5,679 bases of DNA from an uncultured Methylophilus sp. (GCA_936943315.1 CAKZJM010000285.1:1-5679); one strand, 5' to 3'; shown: positions 1 through 5,679, counted from the first letter of the stretch. The notes: a model not told the origin generated them from the letters alone. Numbers and translations: made by a program.

Positions 1-601
1 CACCCAGCTCAGCACCTGAGCAACCCATCAACACGGTGTCTTTGGCAACAAATGGGGCTTGTGTCAGTGTTTGACCCACTTTAGGATCACACACTTCAAC
101 TTCCCAGTTGATCTTGCCTGTTTTGGCATCCAGCGCCAGCAAATGGCCGTTTGCCTGTTTTTTAACGATTTGGCCAGCGCCGTATGCCAGACCGCGGTCA
201 ACCACGTCACAGCACATCACCGCTTTGGTAGAAGCGTCTTGTTTAGGTTTGTGTTGCCAAACAATTTTGCCTGGATCGTTCAGGTTCAGGGCGTATGTGT
301 TGTTTGGGAAAGCCGAGTGGATGTACATCATGTCACCGATGACCAATGGCGCACCTTCGTGACCATTCAATACACCCGTGGAAAATGACCACGCTGCTTT
401 CACGTTTTTAACGTTGGATTTGTTGATTTGTGCCAATGGGCTGTTGTGCTGGCTGTAATAGCCACCAGTGGCAATTGGCCAGGCACCAGGCGTGTTCACC
501 GCTTTGTCCAGGTCAGCATCTGCCATGGCCAGGCCGGAAATGCTTGCAAACAAGCCCCCAACCAAAGCGCCAACAACGGCACGGGATGATTTCAGTTTCA
601 T
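1..601 (-). CDS. xoxF: XoxF-type lanthanide-dependent methanol dehydrogenase, N-terminal 200 residues (runs off the left edge)
   Basis: Periplasmic PQQ enzyme that oxidises methanol and passes electrons to a c-type cytochrome; in XoxF proteins the metal beside PQQ is a lanthanide. Translating the minus strand from the ATG at 601 gives a Sec signal peptide (basic MKLKSSR start, hydrophobic core, AMA before a cleavage site after residue 27) and then the mature protein. Visible family landmarks are GAWPIATGGYYSQHNSPL, WSFSTGVLNGHEGAPL, FPNNTYALNLNDPGKIVWQHKP and MCCDVVDRGLAYG. Cys130-Cys131 and Arg136 become 103, 104 and 109 after cleavage, matching the vicinal disulfide and PQQ-contacting Arg of known enzymes. 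Glu198 in GCSGAEL matches the metal-ligand Glu. XoxF rather than MxaF is inferred from MCCDVV (MxaF usually has ACCDLV) and the shorter Cys-Cys to Glu spacing. The diagnostic second Asp near the active site lies outside the window. An AGGAGA Shine-Dalgarno at 606-611 fixes the start. Full length should be near 600 residues. Clade XoxF4 is likely from the family, not proven. Confidence 0.95.
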   Translation of the reverse strand, partial: MKLKSSRAVVGALVGGLFASISGLAMADADLDKAVNTPGAWPIATGGYYSQHNSPLAQINKSNVKNVKAAWSFSTGVLNGHEGAPLVIGDMMYIHSAFPNNTYALNLNDPGKIVWQHKPKQDASTKAVMCCDVVDRGLAYGAGQIVKKQANGHLLALDAKTGKINWEVEVCDPKVGQTLTQAPFVAKDTVLMGCSGAELG

Positions 602-682
602 ACTTTCTCCTAATCTCTTAAGAATGCGTTTTTTAAGTGTTGTGGCAGACACCCCCCCGAATGCCGCACTTCACGACCCGAA

Positions 683-702
683 TTGTTAATAATTTGTAAC
701 AA
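683..702. repeat. AT-rich 6-bp inverted repeat (TTGTTA/TAACAA) in the divergent intergenic region
   Basis: TTGTTA at 683-688 is mirrored by TAACAA at 697-702 around an 8-bp AT-rich spacer, giving a 20-bp dyad about 80-100 bp upstream of the xoxF start. The size and symmetry fit a dimeric regulator site or an easily melted promoter segment. Arms of only 6 bp in AT-rich DNA can arise by chance, so the functional call is weak. Confidence 0.3.
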
Positions 703-712
703 AGGCAACAGA

Positions 713-779
713 TGAAAGATTCCCTATGATGGGTTCAAGAATTCATTCACGCAGACTGGTCAACAACGGGAATCTTTCA
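713..779. promoter_or_regulatory. Perfect 12-bp inverted repeat pair, candidate operator between xoxF and the kinase operon
   Basis: TGAAAGATTCCC at 713-724 is matched exactly in inverted orientation by GGGAATCTTTCA at 768-779. The arms lie 55 bp apart centre to centre, close to five helical turns, so both would face the same side of the DNA. The pair sits between two divergent genes, where a shared regulator would bind. A 12-bp perfect match is unlikely by chance in a 240-bp region. The long spacer makes an RNA hairpin less likely than two protein sites joined by a DNA loop. If the kinase promoter is at 805-810, the right arm is centred near -43, an activator-like position. The natural candidate binder is the response regulator at 2624-3256, but this is inference. 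Confidence 0.55.
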
Positions 780-804
780 CGGGGCAATCAGAATTGATGT
801 GGTC

Positions 805-810
805 TATAGT
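805..810 (+). promoter_or_regulatory. Possible -10 element (TATAGT) for the kinase operon
   Basis: TATAGT matches the sigma-70 -10 consensus at five of six positions and lies 31 bp before the first possible start codon of the kinase. No good -35 hexamer is found 16-18 bp upstream (the 17-bp position reads GGGCAA), so any promoter here would probably need an activator. The inferred start point near 817 is immediately before the 818-850 hairpin. Weak call based on a single hexamer. Confidence 0.3.
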
Positions 811-817
811 GGCGCAA

Positions 818-850
818 GTCTGCACATGACATGTTGTTAGATGTGCAGAC
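818..850 (+). promoter_or_regulatory. Perfect 10-bp stem with 13-nt loop overlapping the first ATG of the kinase ORF
   Basis: GTCTGCACAT at 818-827 pairs exactly with ATGTGCAGAC at 841-850. The loop contains TAG at 838-840, an in-frame stop directly before the ATG at 841. An 11-bp odd palindrome, ACATGACATGT (824-834), overlaps the left arm and loop. As RNA the stem would hide the ATG at 841 and favour starts at 880 or 910; as DNA it could be an operator just downstream of a promoter. No U-tract follows, so it is not a typical intrinsic terminator. Confidence 0.5.
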
Positions 851-2271
851 GTATTTCGGAAGTATTGGGTCACCTCGTCATGCATTCTTATAACCGGTCT
901 ATTCCAGTGATGACTGCCATTCACAACCTTGGCAAACTAAGCCGTTCCAGCCGGGACACGCTCATCGTGATCGCGGGCGTGGCGCTCACGTTCGTCCTTT
1001 CGTCACAGTTTGACCTGGCTGAGCAAGTGACCGCCTGGTTATTGACCTATGAATATGCGCAACTGGATGAAGTCCCGCTGACCTTGTTTGTGTTTGTGTT
1101 GTTGAGCGTATGGTTTAGCCAGCGGCGCATGCGGGAGATTCATGCAGAAATCCAACGGCGCAAACAGACAGAAATGCAGTTACGCAACAGCGAGCAACTG
1201 TATATCACGCTGTTTGATGGCGACCTGACTGGCAATGTCGTACTTGATATTGATGGCAATATCGGCATGCATAACCGTGCCTTTGACCGGATTTGCAAGC
1301 CACTGAGCACACAACGCAATGCCAGCCGCCTGTTTTCATTCCATTGGCCAGAGTTTGTGCTGCAGTTACAACACATCAAGGAAATCAACTTCAATAAACT
1401 GCAAATCCGCCGCCCGGATGGCCTGCCTTGCTATGTCGGCGCCCGATTTGTTTACATCCCGGCGGAGGACATTCATAGCCCAGCCCAGATTCACGGCTAT
1501 CTGGTCGATATGACAGAACAATGCCTGGTCGAGCAGGACCTGGAACGCACCCTGAAGGAAAACCGCGTGTTGGCCCGCCATGCCATGCAAGTGCAGGAAC
1601 AGGAGCGCAAATATATTGCCAGCGAGATTCATGATGAAACCGGGCAATATCTGACGGCCATCCGCATGGATGCGCTGGCCTTACAAAAAAGTGATCCTGA
1701 GCAGACCAATGTGATCGCCGTGCGCATTGCTTCTAACACGCAACATGTACAGCAATCCATTCGTACCCTGATCAAACATTTGCGCCCCCCTGCCCTGGAC
1801 TCGCTGGGTCTGACAGGGGCGGTAGAGCGGCTGGTCAATGACTGGAGAAAAATGAACACGCGGGTAGAGTGCCATCTGGTGCTAAATACCGGTGAGCAGG
1901 CCTTGAATGAAGATATCAATATTGTGGCATTCCGCGTTGTGCAGGAAGCCTTGACCAATATCTCGCGCCATGCACAGGCCAGCGAGGTCTGGATAGATAT
2001 CCAGTGCATCAAGCGTCAGGATAAGCCCATGCTGCAAATTGAAATCCGCGATAACGGCAAAGGCATGGACACCACCCAAGCGACAGAAGGCGTGGGCCTG
2101 GTTGGCATGCGCGAACGCATTGAGTCTTTACAAGGCAGCTTCAAACTCATGAGCGGCCCGCAAGCAGGCACCCTGATTACCGGATTGATTCCCCTACCGG
2201 GGCAACAACCCTCTGTGTCTACATCTACTTCCACCTCACTTTCAGGAGTTAACGACGATGCAACCCCGTAA
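841..2271 (+). CDS. Membrane-bound sensor histidine kinase, NarL/UhpB class (HisKA_3), with PAS-like domain
   Basis: Inner-membrane sensor kinase that should autophosphorylate and pass phosphate to the response regulator two genes downstream. Residues counted from 841: two membrane helices (about 40-59 and 78-93) around a short loop, a charged coiled linker (94-118), a PAS-like segment (about 119-228), a second helical linker, then the HisKA_3 dimerisation domain. Its phospho-acceptor is His264 in HDETGQ, followed by LRPPALDSLGL (314-324). The ATPase domain shows the N box (EALTN, 369-373), G1 (DNGKG, 404-408) and G2 (GVGLVGMRER, 417-426). The tail (456-476) is Ser/Thr-rich and probably disordered. 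The start is uncertain: TAG sits right before the ATG at 841, that ATG lies in a hairpin arm, and ATGs at 880 and 910 are alternatives; none has a clear Shine-Dalgarno. Methylotroph kinases such as MxaY, MxbD and MxcQ regulate methanol dehydrogenases, but orthology cannot be settled here. Confidence 0.93.
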   Translation: MCRRISEVLGHLVMHSYNRSIPVMTAIHNLGKLSRSSRDTLIVIAGVALTFVLSSQFDLAEQVTAWLLTYEYAQLDEVPLTLFVFVLLSVWFSQRRMREIHAEIQRRKQTEMQLRNSEQLYITLFDGDLTGNVVLDIDGNIGMHNRAFDRICKPLSTQRNASRLFSFHWPEFVLQLQHIKEINFNKLQIRRPDGLPCYVGARFVYIPAEDIHSPAQIHGYLVDMTEQCLVEQDLERTLKENRVLARHAMQVQEQERKYIASEIHDETGQYLTAIRMDALALQKSDPEQTNVIAVRIASNTQHVQQSIRTLIKHLRPPALDSLGLTGAVERLVNDWRKMNTRVECHLVLNTGEQALNEDINIVAFRVVQEALTNISRHAQASEVWIDIQCIKRQDKPMLQIEIRDNGKGMDTTQATEGVGLVGMRERIESLQGSFKLMSGPQAGTLITGLIPLPGQQPSVSTSTSTSLSGVNDDATP

Positions 2272-2611
2272 ATGGCTGGCCCTGGTCGCCTTTGCCTTTC
2301 CACTGGCCCTCTCAGCCAAAGACTTGCAAACAGAAGAACGCCCTTTTCTGGATGCTTACAGTGGCAAATCCCGCCAGTATGTTGAAGAAAACCTGGGCAA
2401 GCCGGTTAAAAAAGAGGTGGCCATCAAGCCACAGAATGCTGACCAGATTTTGCAGGAAAAAGGGCAAGCGGTATCTGGCGAAGGCGATAACGTGGAAATG
2501 TGGTATTACCGCGGCAAAATCCAATACGCACCGAACAAGTTTTTTAATACGGCTGAGCTCACGTTTGCCAATGACAAGTGCGTGAACATCACGTTTGCAA
2601 ACAAGAAGTAA
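2258..2611 (+). CDS. Small secreted (periplasmic) protein of unknown function between kinase and regulator
   Basis: A 117-residue protein with a clear Sec signal peptide: basic start (MQPRKW), hydrophobic core, and ALSA before a probable cleavage after residue 20. No lipobox cysteine is present, so it should be soluble in the periplasm or secreted, with a mature size near 97 residues. The mature part is charged and has a Y-V-E-E-N-L-G-K-P stretch (41-49), EMWYYRGKIQY (80-90) and an end of the form LTFANDKCVNITF (101-113). This pattern of 'LGxP ... WYY ... F.n..c..i.F' is reminiscent of the small SmpA/BamE-like fold, but the similarity is by eye only. It has one Cys (108). AGGAG at 2244-2248 gives a good ribosome site nine bases before the ATG. 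The gene overlaps the kinase 3' end by 14 bp, which suggests translational coupling and a function tied to the kinase. Confidence 0.85.
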   Translation: MQPRKWLALVAFAFPLALSAKDLQTEERPFLDAYSGKSRQYVEENLGKPVKKEVAIKPQNADQILQEKGQAVSGEGDNVEMWYYRGKIQYAPNKFFNTAELTFANDKCVNITFANKK

Positions 2612-2623
2612 AAGGCACGCGTA

Positions 2624-3256
2624 ATGGCAAAAGTAATGATCGCCGATGACCATGCCATGCTCAGGCAGGGCTTGCGGACCTTGCTGGAACAAGCCCAGCA
2701 CCAGGTCACCGCAGATGCATTGAGTGGTGAAGAGGCCTGCCTGCTGGTTGAAAAAAATCACCCAGACCTACTGATACTCGACCTGGACATGCCGGGCATA
2801 GGCGGGTTGGAAACCCTTAAACGCATTTTGCACCGCAAACCGCAAATGCGTGTGCTTGTGTTTAGCATGCACGATGACTGTATCTACGCCACGCGTGCAA
2901 TCCAGGCCGGTGCACGCGGCTATGTGACAAAAACCGAACCGCCGGAAGTCGTGCTCGAAGCGATACAAAAAATCCTCAAAGGTGGCCGTTATATCAACAA
3001 TGAACTGGCACAGAACCTCTCCATGTATCACCTGGAAAGCCAGGAAAACCCGATACAAAAACTGTCGCCGCGTGAATTCGAAGTGTTCCGGCGCATTGCG
3101 CATGGCGAGGCCTTGGCGGCCATTGCCAACGCCATGCATATCGGTTACAAAACGGTGGCCAACATTCAAACCAATGTGCGGCAAAAACTGGGGGTGGAAA
3201 CTACCGGTCAACTGGTGCATATCGCAGTGCGGTTTGGCATTATCAAAGGGCTTTAG
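2624..3256 (+). CDS. NarL/LuxR-family two-component response regulator
   Basis: Cytoplasmic DNA-binding regulator, 210 residues, the usual length for the family. The receiver domain (about 3-118) has the acidic pair Asp8-Asp9, phospho-acceptor Asp53 in LILDLDMPG, the switch residue Ser81 and conserved Lys103 (YVTK). The C-terminal LuxR-type helix-turn-helix covers about 147-210, starting LSPREFEVFRRIAHGEA, with KTVANIQTNVRQKLGV as the recognition helix region. All phosphotransfer residues are intact. It starts 12 bp after the small secreted protein, with AAAGG at 2611-2615 as a modest ribosome site. The class matches the HisKA_3 kinase upstream, so the two are almost certainly cognate. The likely target is the xoxF/kinase intergenic region, and possibly other methanol dehydrogenase promoters. 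MxaB of methylotrophs and PedR/ExaE-type regulators of PQQ alcohol dehydrogenases are of the same class; the exact ortholog is not determined. Confidence 0.95.
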   Translation: MAKVMIADDHAMLRQGLRTLLEQAQHQVTADALSGEEACLLVEKNHPDLLILDLDMPGIGGLETLKRILHRKPQMRVLVFSMHDDCIYATRAIQAGARGYVTKTEPPEVVLEAIQKILKGGRYINNELAQNLSMYHLESQENPIQKLSPREFEVFRRIAHGEALAAIANAMHIGYKTVANIQTNVRQKLGVETTGQLVHIAVRFGIIKGL

Positions 3257-3268
3257 CCAGGCACACCC

Positions 3269-4015
3269 ATGATAGTTGTCATCGCCCGCAAAGAGTTGCG
3301 CAGCCTGTTTGCCACGCCCATGGGCTGGCTGGTACTGGCGGTGTTTCAGGCCATTGTTGGCACCTATTACAGCCTGAGCTTTAACCAGTATTTTGAAATC
3401 ATGCACAGTGCCCACTGGCAGGTGCAGCGCATAGGCCTCACCCAGTTTATGGCTGAAGGCGTATTTGGTGTCGCGGCGGTATTGATGCTGTTTGTCGTGC
3501 CTTTGGTCACCATGAAACTGGTCAGCGAAGAACGCAAAAACCAGACCATGGCCTTGCTCATGAGTGCGCCACTGAGCATGAGTGAGCTGATCCTCGGCAA
3601 GCTGCTCGGCATTGTGATTTACCTGAGTGTGCTGATTCTGAGTATGGTTGTGATGATCGCCATGCTATTGCCCTGGGCCGAAATAGACTTGCCCTATTTG
3701 CTCACCCATGCGCTGGGGGTATGGCTGCTGATGATAGCCAGCAGCGCCTTGGGGCTGTATTTCTCCTGCCTGACCGCCAACCCGATACTGGCGGCTTTTT
3801 GCAGCCTGACTGCCCTGACTTTCTGGCTGTTGCTGGACAAGTTTTTTAGCGACAGCTCACAGGCCCTGTTCCATGATATTTCACTGATGCAACATTACCG
3901 CCAGTTTTCCCTGGGCATACTCAATAGTTACGACGTGCTTTTTTTCGTACTGTTTACCGTATTTTTTGTGTTGCTGGCGATCCGCCGATTACATGCAGAC
4001 CGACTTTATGGCTAA
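3269..4015 (+). CDS. ABC-2 type transporter permease (GldF/NosY-like)
   Basis: Inner-membrane permease of 248 residues with six predicted helices (about 19-37, 64-84, 111-135, 145-166, 172-190 and 221-239). Family features are the cytoplasmic start IARKELRSLFATPMGWL, the conserved loop SEERKNQTMALLMSAPLSMSELILGKLLG split across 86-114, and the end GILNSYDVLFFVLFTVFFVLLAIRRL. ABC-2 permeases work with a separate ATP-binding subunit, and this subtype usually with a GldG-like partner, which is the next gene. The substrate cannot be read from the sequence. It begins 12 bp after the response regulator with only a weak CAGG ribosome site and ends in an 8-bp overlap (ATGGCTAA) with the next gene. 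No ATPase gene lies upstream, which is unusual for this family. Confidence 0.93.
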   Translation: MIVVIARKELRSLFATPMGWLVLAVFQAIVGTYYSLSFNQYFEIMHSAHWQVQRIGLTQFMAEGVFGVAAVLMLFVVPLVTMKLVSEERKNQTMALLMSAPLSMSELILGKLLGIVIYLSVLILSMVVMIAMLLPWAEIDLPYLLTHALGVWLLMIASSALGLYFSCLTANPILAAFCSLTALTFWLLLDKFFSDSSQALFHDISLMQHYRQFSLGILNSYDVLFFVLFTVFFVLLAIRRLHADRLYG

Positions 4016-5465
4016 TACGAGACGCTTTCACCACTTACAGCAATGGTTTACCGCGCGCGCGCACTGGTGGCAGCATCCTCTGGCCGTCGCATTGTTACTG
4101 TTGCTGACGGTCGCATCAGGCATGCTGGCCGGGCAATTCCCCCTCATGGTAGACATCACTCACAATCACAGGAATACCTTGTCCGCTGCAAGCAAGCAGG
4201 TGCTGGAGCAATTACCTGACCGCATTGAAGTCACGGCGTTTTGCAGCAATAGCCCCTACAAGGGACGCTACTTCAGGAAATCAATCACCGCCCTGATTCA
4301 ACGCTACCAGCATGCGCACCCGGCAATCGATTTACAGTTTGTGGACCCTGCCGTAGACCCGACGCTGGCACGTGCACAGCACATTAAAAAAGAAGGTGAA
4401 ATGATCATCCGCTACCGCGGGCAAGAAAAGCGCCTGTACTTACCCTATACCGAAGAAGCCTTCACCAATCTACTGCTGCAACTGCAACACGGCGCGCGTG
4501 CGCCCATCCTGTTTGCCAGTGGCCATGGGGAGCCCGCGTTAGACGACCAGTCTGCGAAAGGCGCCAGCCAGCTAGCCGTTGCGCTGCGTGAGGCTGGCTT
4601 GAGCATCATGCCCAGTGCGGGTTTCGAGCAGAAACCAACTGCTGGCACTCCCCTGCCAACGTTGGTGCTCGCCGGTGCCACCCGTCCATATACGCCAGCA
4701 CAAGTGCAAGCCATCCAGGCTCATATTCAGCAGGGCGGCAACCTGGTGTGGTTGACAGATTCCGCATCAAGCCAAGGCTTGCAACCCCTGGCGGACAGCT
4801 TGGGCATCACCATTAGCCAGGGCATGGTGATCGATCCAGGCAATCGTCAATTTGAGATTCCACTACATGCCTTGAGTACGCAACGTTACTCTGGGCTGGG
4901 GCCGACACAAGAGTTTGCCTTAAGGACGTTTTTTGACGCGGCGCACGCACTCCAGCGACCACGACAGTATGGCGACGCCTGGAAAGTGCTTCCTTTAGTG
5001 GCGGCCGCTGAGCATGGCTGGGGCAGCCATACTTACCGTGGCGAACAATATCCTAGCGAGCAATCTCCTGGCGAAAAACTGGGGCACAGCCATCAACCAG
5101 CAAAAATCCCTGCTTTTAACCCGCAAACTGACATGCAGGGGCCTGCCACGATTGCATTAGCGCTGGAGAAAACGCTTGCTTCTGGTGAGTTTCAGCGCAT
5201 TTTGGTGTTAGGCAGCAGCCAGTTTTTTAGCAATGCCCAACTTCAGCGTGGGGGCAATCTGGCATTTAGCATACAAAGCCTGCTATGGGTGGTGAACAAC
5301 CAGCCCAGCGTCAGCCTGCCAATCGCCCCGCTACGTGATAGCGTTATCGTGTTACCCAGCCAGAACACCTGGTTGATGGTGTTGTTTAATGGCTTCCAGT
5401 TTGGCCTGCCTGCGCTGTTATTGTATGCAGGCTGGTCGACTTGGCGCAGGAAACAGGCCCATTAA
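4008..5465 (+). CDS. GldG-like ABC transporter auxiliary protein (ABC_transp_aux type)
   Basis: A 485-residue protein anchored by an N-terminal helix (about 24-42) and a C-terminal helix (about 455-476), with a large domain between them expected on the periplasmic side. Features of the GldG/ABC_transp_aux family are VDITHNHRNTLSAASKQVLEQL (48-69, just after the first helix), TAFCSNSPYKGRY, VDPAVDP, the glycine-rich FASGHGEP turn (169-176) and GGNLVWLTD (243-251). Together with the permease it should form the membrane part of an ABC system; its biochemical role is poorly known even in characterised relatives. The start at 4008 was chosen because it overlaps the permease stop as ATGGCTAA and leaves a normal N-terminus. 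The frame is open to an ATG at 3966, and 3993 is another alternative; no ribosome site decides. Residues near 344-358 carry a short repeated segment (see 5040-5078). Confidence 0.88.
   Translation: MANTRRFHHLQQWFTARAHWWQHPLAVALLLLLTVASGMLAGQFPLMVDITHNHRNTLSAASKQVLEQLPDRIEVTAFCSNSPYKGRYFRKSITALIQRYQHAHPAIDLQFVDPAVDPTLARAQHIKKEGEMIIRYRGQEKRLYLPYTEEAFTNLLLQLQHGARAPILFASGHGEPALDDQSAKGASQLAVALREAGLSIMPSAGFEQKPTAGTPLPTLVLAGATRPYTPAQVQAIQAHIQQGGNLVWLTDSASSQGLQPLADSLGITISQGMVIDPGNRQFEIPLHALSTQRYSGLGPTQEFALRTFFDAAHALQRPRQYGDAWKVLPLVAAAEHGWGSHTYRGEQYPSEQSPGEKLGHSHQPAKIPAFNPQTDMQGPATIALALEKTLASGEFQRILVLGSSQFFSNAQLQRGGNLAFSIQSLLWVVNNQPSVSLPIAPLRDSVIVLPSQNTWLMVLFNGFQFGLPALLLYAGWSTWRRKQAH
5040..5078 (+). 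repeat. Short in-frame 15-bp imperfect tandem repeat inside the GldG-like gene
   Basis: GGCGAACAATATCCT (5040-5054) is followed directly by AGCGAGCAATCTCCT (5055-5069), identical at 12 of 15 positions, then by a partial third copy, GGCGAAAAA. In protein this gives GEQYP-SEQSP-GEK near residue 345, a hydrophilic insert probably in a loop. Replication slippage is the simplest origin. Confidence 0.5.
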
Positions 5466-5506
5466 CGCATGGTCATGCCGCGCTGAAATCCAGGCGCGAT
5501 ATCCAT

Positions 5507-5535
5507 AAAAAAACCCCGGCATGCCGGGGTTTTTT
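5507..5535. terminator. Bidirectional intrinsic terminator between convergent genes
   Basis: The 16-bp perfect palindrome CCCCGGCATGCCGGGG (5514-5529) is flanked by seven A (5507-5513) and six T (5530-5535). Read on either strand this is a very GC-rich stem followed by a U-run, the standard rho-independent design. It lies 41 bp after the stop of the GldG-like gene and 13 bp past the stop of the minus-strand gene, so it can end both transcripts. Confidence 0.93.
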
Positions 5536-5548
5536 ACGGGGCAACCGA

Positions 5549-5679
5549 TTAAAGACCAGACAAGCCTTTTTCAATTGACTTGCTGTGTGCCGGTGCTTCT
5601 GATTGCTCAGTCACTGGTGAAGCCATCGGTGTCTCGGGTTGAGTCACACTGTCTGGTTTCACGGCCGGGGCCGCTGGCA
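5549..5679 (-). CDS. C-terminal end of an unidentified minus-strand protein, Pro/Ala/Ser/Thr-rich
   Basis: On the minus strand one frame is open from the right edge to a TAA at 5549-5551, giving a 42-residue C-terminus. Most of it is a low-complexity Pro/Ala/Val/Ser/Thr/Glu sequence (PAAPAVKPDSVTQPETPMAS...), and it ends in KSIEKGLSGL. Such composition is typical of a disordered linker or tail. The gene is supported by its position directly beside the bidirectional terminator and by biased composition, while the plus-strand frame open over the same bases has no start codon. No family is recognisable from this fragment. Confidence 0.6.
   Translation of the reverse strand, partial: PAAPAVKPDSVTQPETPMASPVTEQSEAPAHSKSIEKGLSGL

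Noticed and set aside
59..388. 109-residue plus-strand ORF (and an overlapping one at 108-362) opposite xoxF
   Set aside because: The minus-strand frame is an unmistakable XoxF with signal peptide and PQQ residues; the plus-strand translations have no recognisable features.
602..720. Sigma-70 promoter for xoxF on the minus strand
   Set aside because: AT-rich pieces such as AATTAT occur, but no pair of -10 and -35 hexamers with correct spacing is convincing, so none was annotated.
2351..2386. EF-hand-like loop (D-A-Y-S-G ... E) in the small secreted protein, considered as a metal site
   Set aside because: The ligand positions 3 and 5 of the loop are Tyr and Gly instead of acidic residues, so it does not meet the EF-hand or lanmodulin-type pattern.
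2312..2761. 149-residue minus-strand ORF across the secreted protein and response regulator start
   Set aside because: It is antisense to two well-supported genes and shows no domain or credible ribosome site.
2768..3415. 215-residue minus-strand ORF across the response regulator and permease start
   Set aside because: It is antisense to two clearly identified genes, is rich in His/Phe/Gln without any motif, and spans a gene junction. It is best explained as a shadow frame.
5479..5498. 5-bp CGCGC/GCGCG inverted repeat just after the GldG-like gene
   Set aside because: The arms are too short and there is no U-run; the far stronger hairpin at 5507-5535 explains termination.

Overview
The window looks like chromosomal DNA of a methylotrophic betaproteobacterium, most likely of the family Methylophilaceae. 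The main reason is the 5' third of a XoxF-type (lanthanide-dependent, PQQ-containing) methanol dehydrogenase gene at the left edge. Its precursor reads like Methylophilaceae XoxF along its whole visible length. The genus is an inference; base composition appears near 50% GC by eye.

Layout. (1) 1-601, minus strand: start of xoxF, transcribed leftwards out of the window. (2) 602-840: divergent intergenic region with several inverted repeats, including a perfect 12-bp pair 55 bp apart and a perfect 10-bp stem that overlaps the first possible start codon of the rightward gene. (3) 841-5465, plus strand: five closely packed genes that look like one operon. They encode a membrane-bound NarL/UhpB-class histidine kinase with a PAS-like sensor region, a small secreted protein of unknown function, a NarL/LuxR-type response regulator, an ABC-2 type permease, and a GldG-like ABC auxiliary protein. 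Gaps are 12 bp and overlaps are 14 and 8 bp. (4) 5507-5535: a strong terminator-like hairpin, symmetric enough to work in both directions. (5) 5549-5679, minus strand: the Pro/Ala/Ser/Thr-rich C-terminal end of a convergent gene.

How the genes may work together (inference): the kinase senses a signal at or near the membrane, the response regulator probably acts on the shared xoxF/kinase promoter region, and the permease plus GldG-like protein form the membrane part of an ABC system whose ATPase is not encoded in the window. The secreted protein between kinase and regulator is a candidate accessory sensor or binding protein. A loosely similar arrangement is known in Pseudomonas putida, where PQQ alcohol dehydrogenases, a PedS/PedR-type two-component system and the ABC system PedA1A2BC, needed for growth at low lanthanide, are clustered. 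That suggests, but does not prove, that this operon links methanol oxidation, metal or substrate sensing and a transporter.

No RNA genes, CRISPR arrays, insertion sequences or phage genes were seen.
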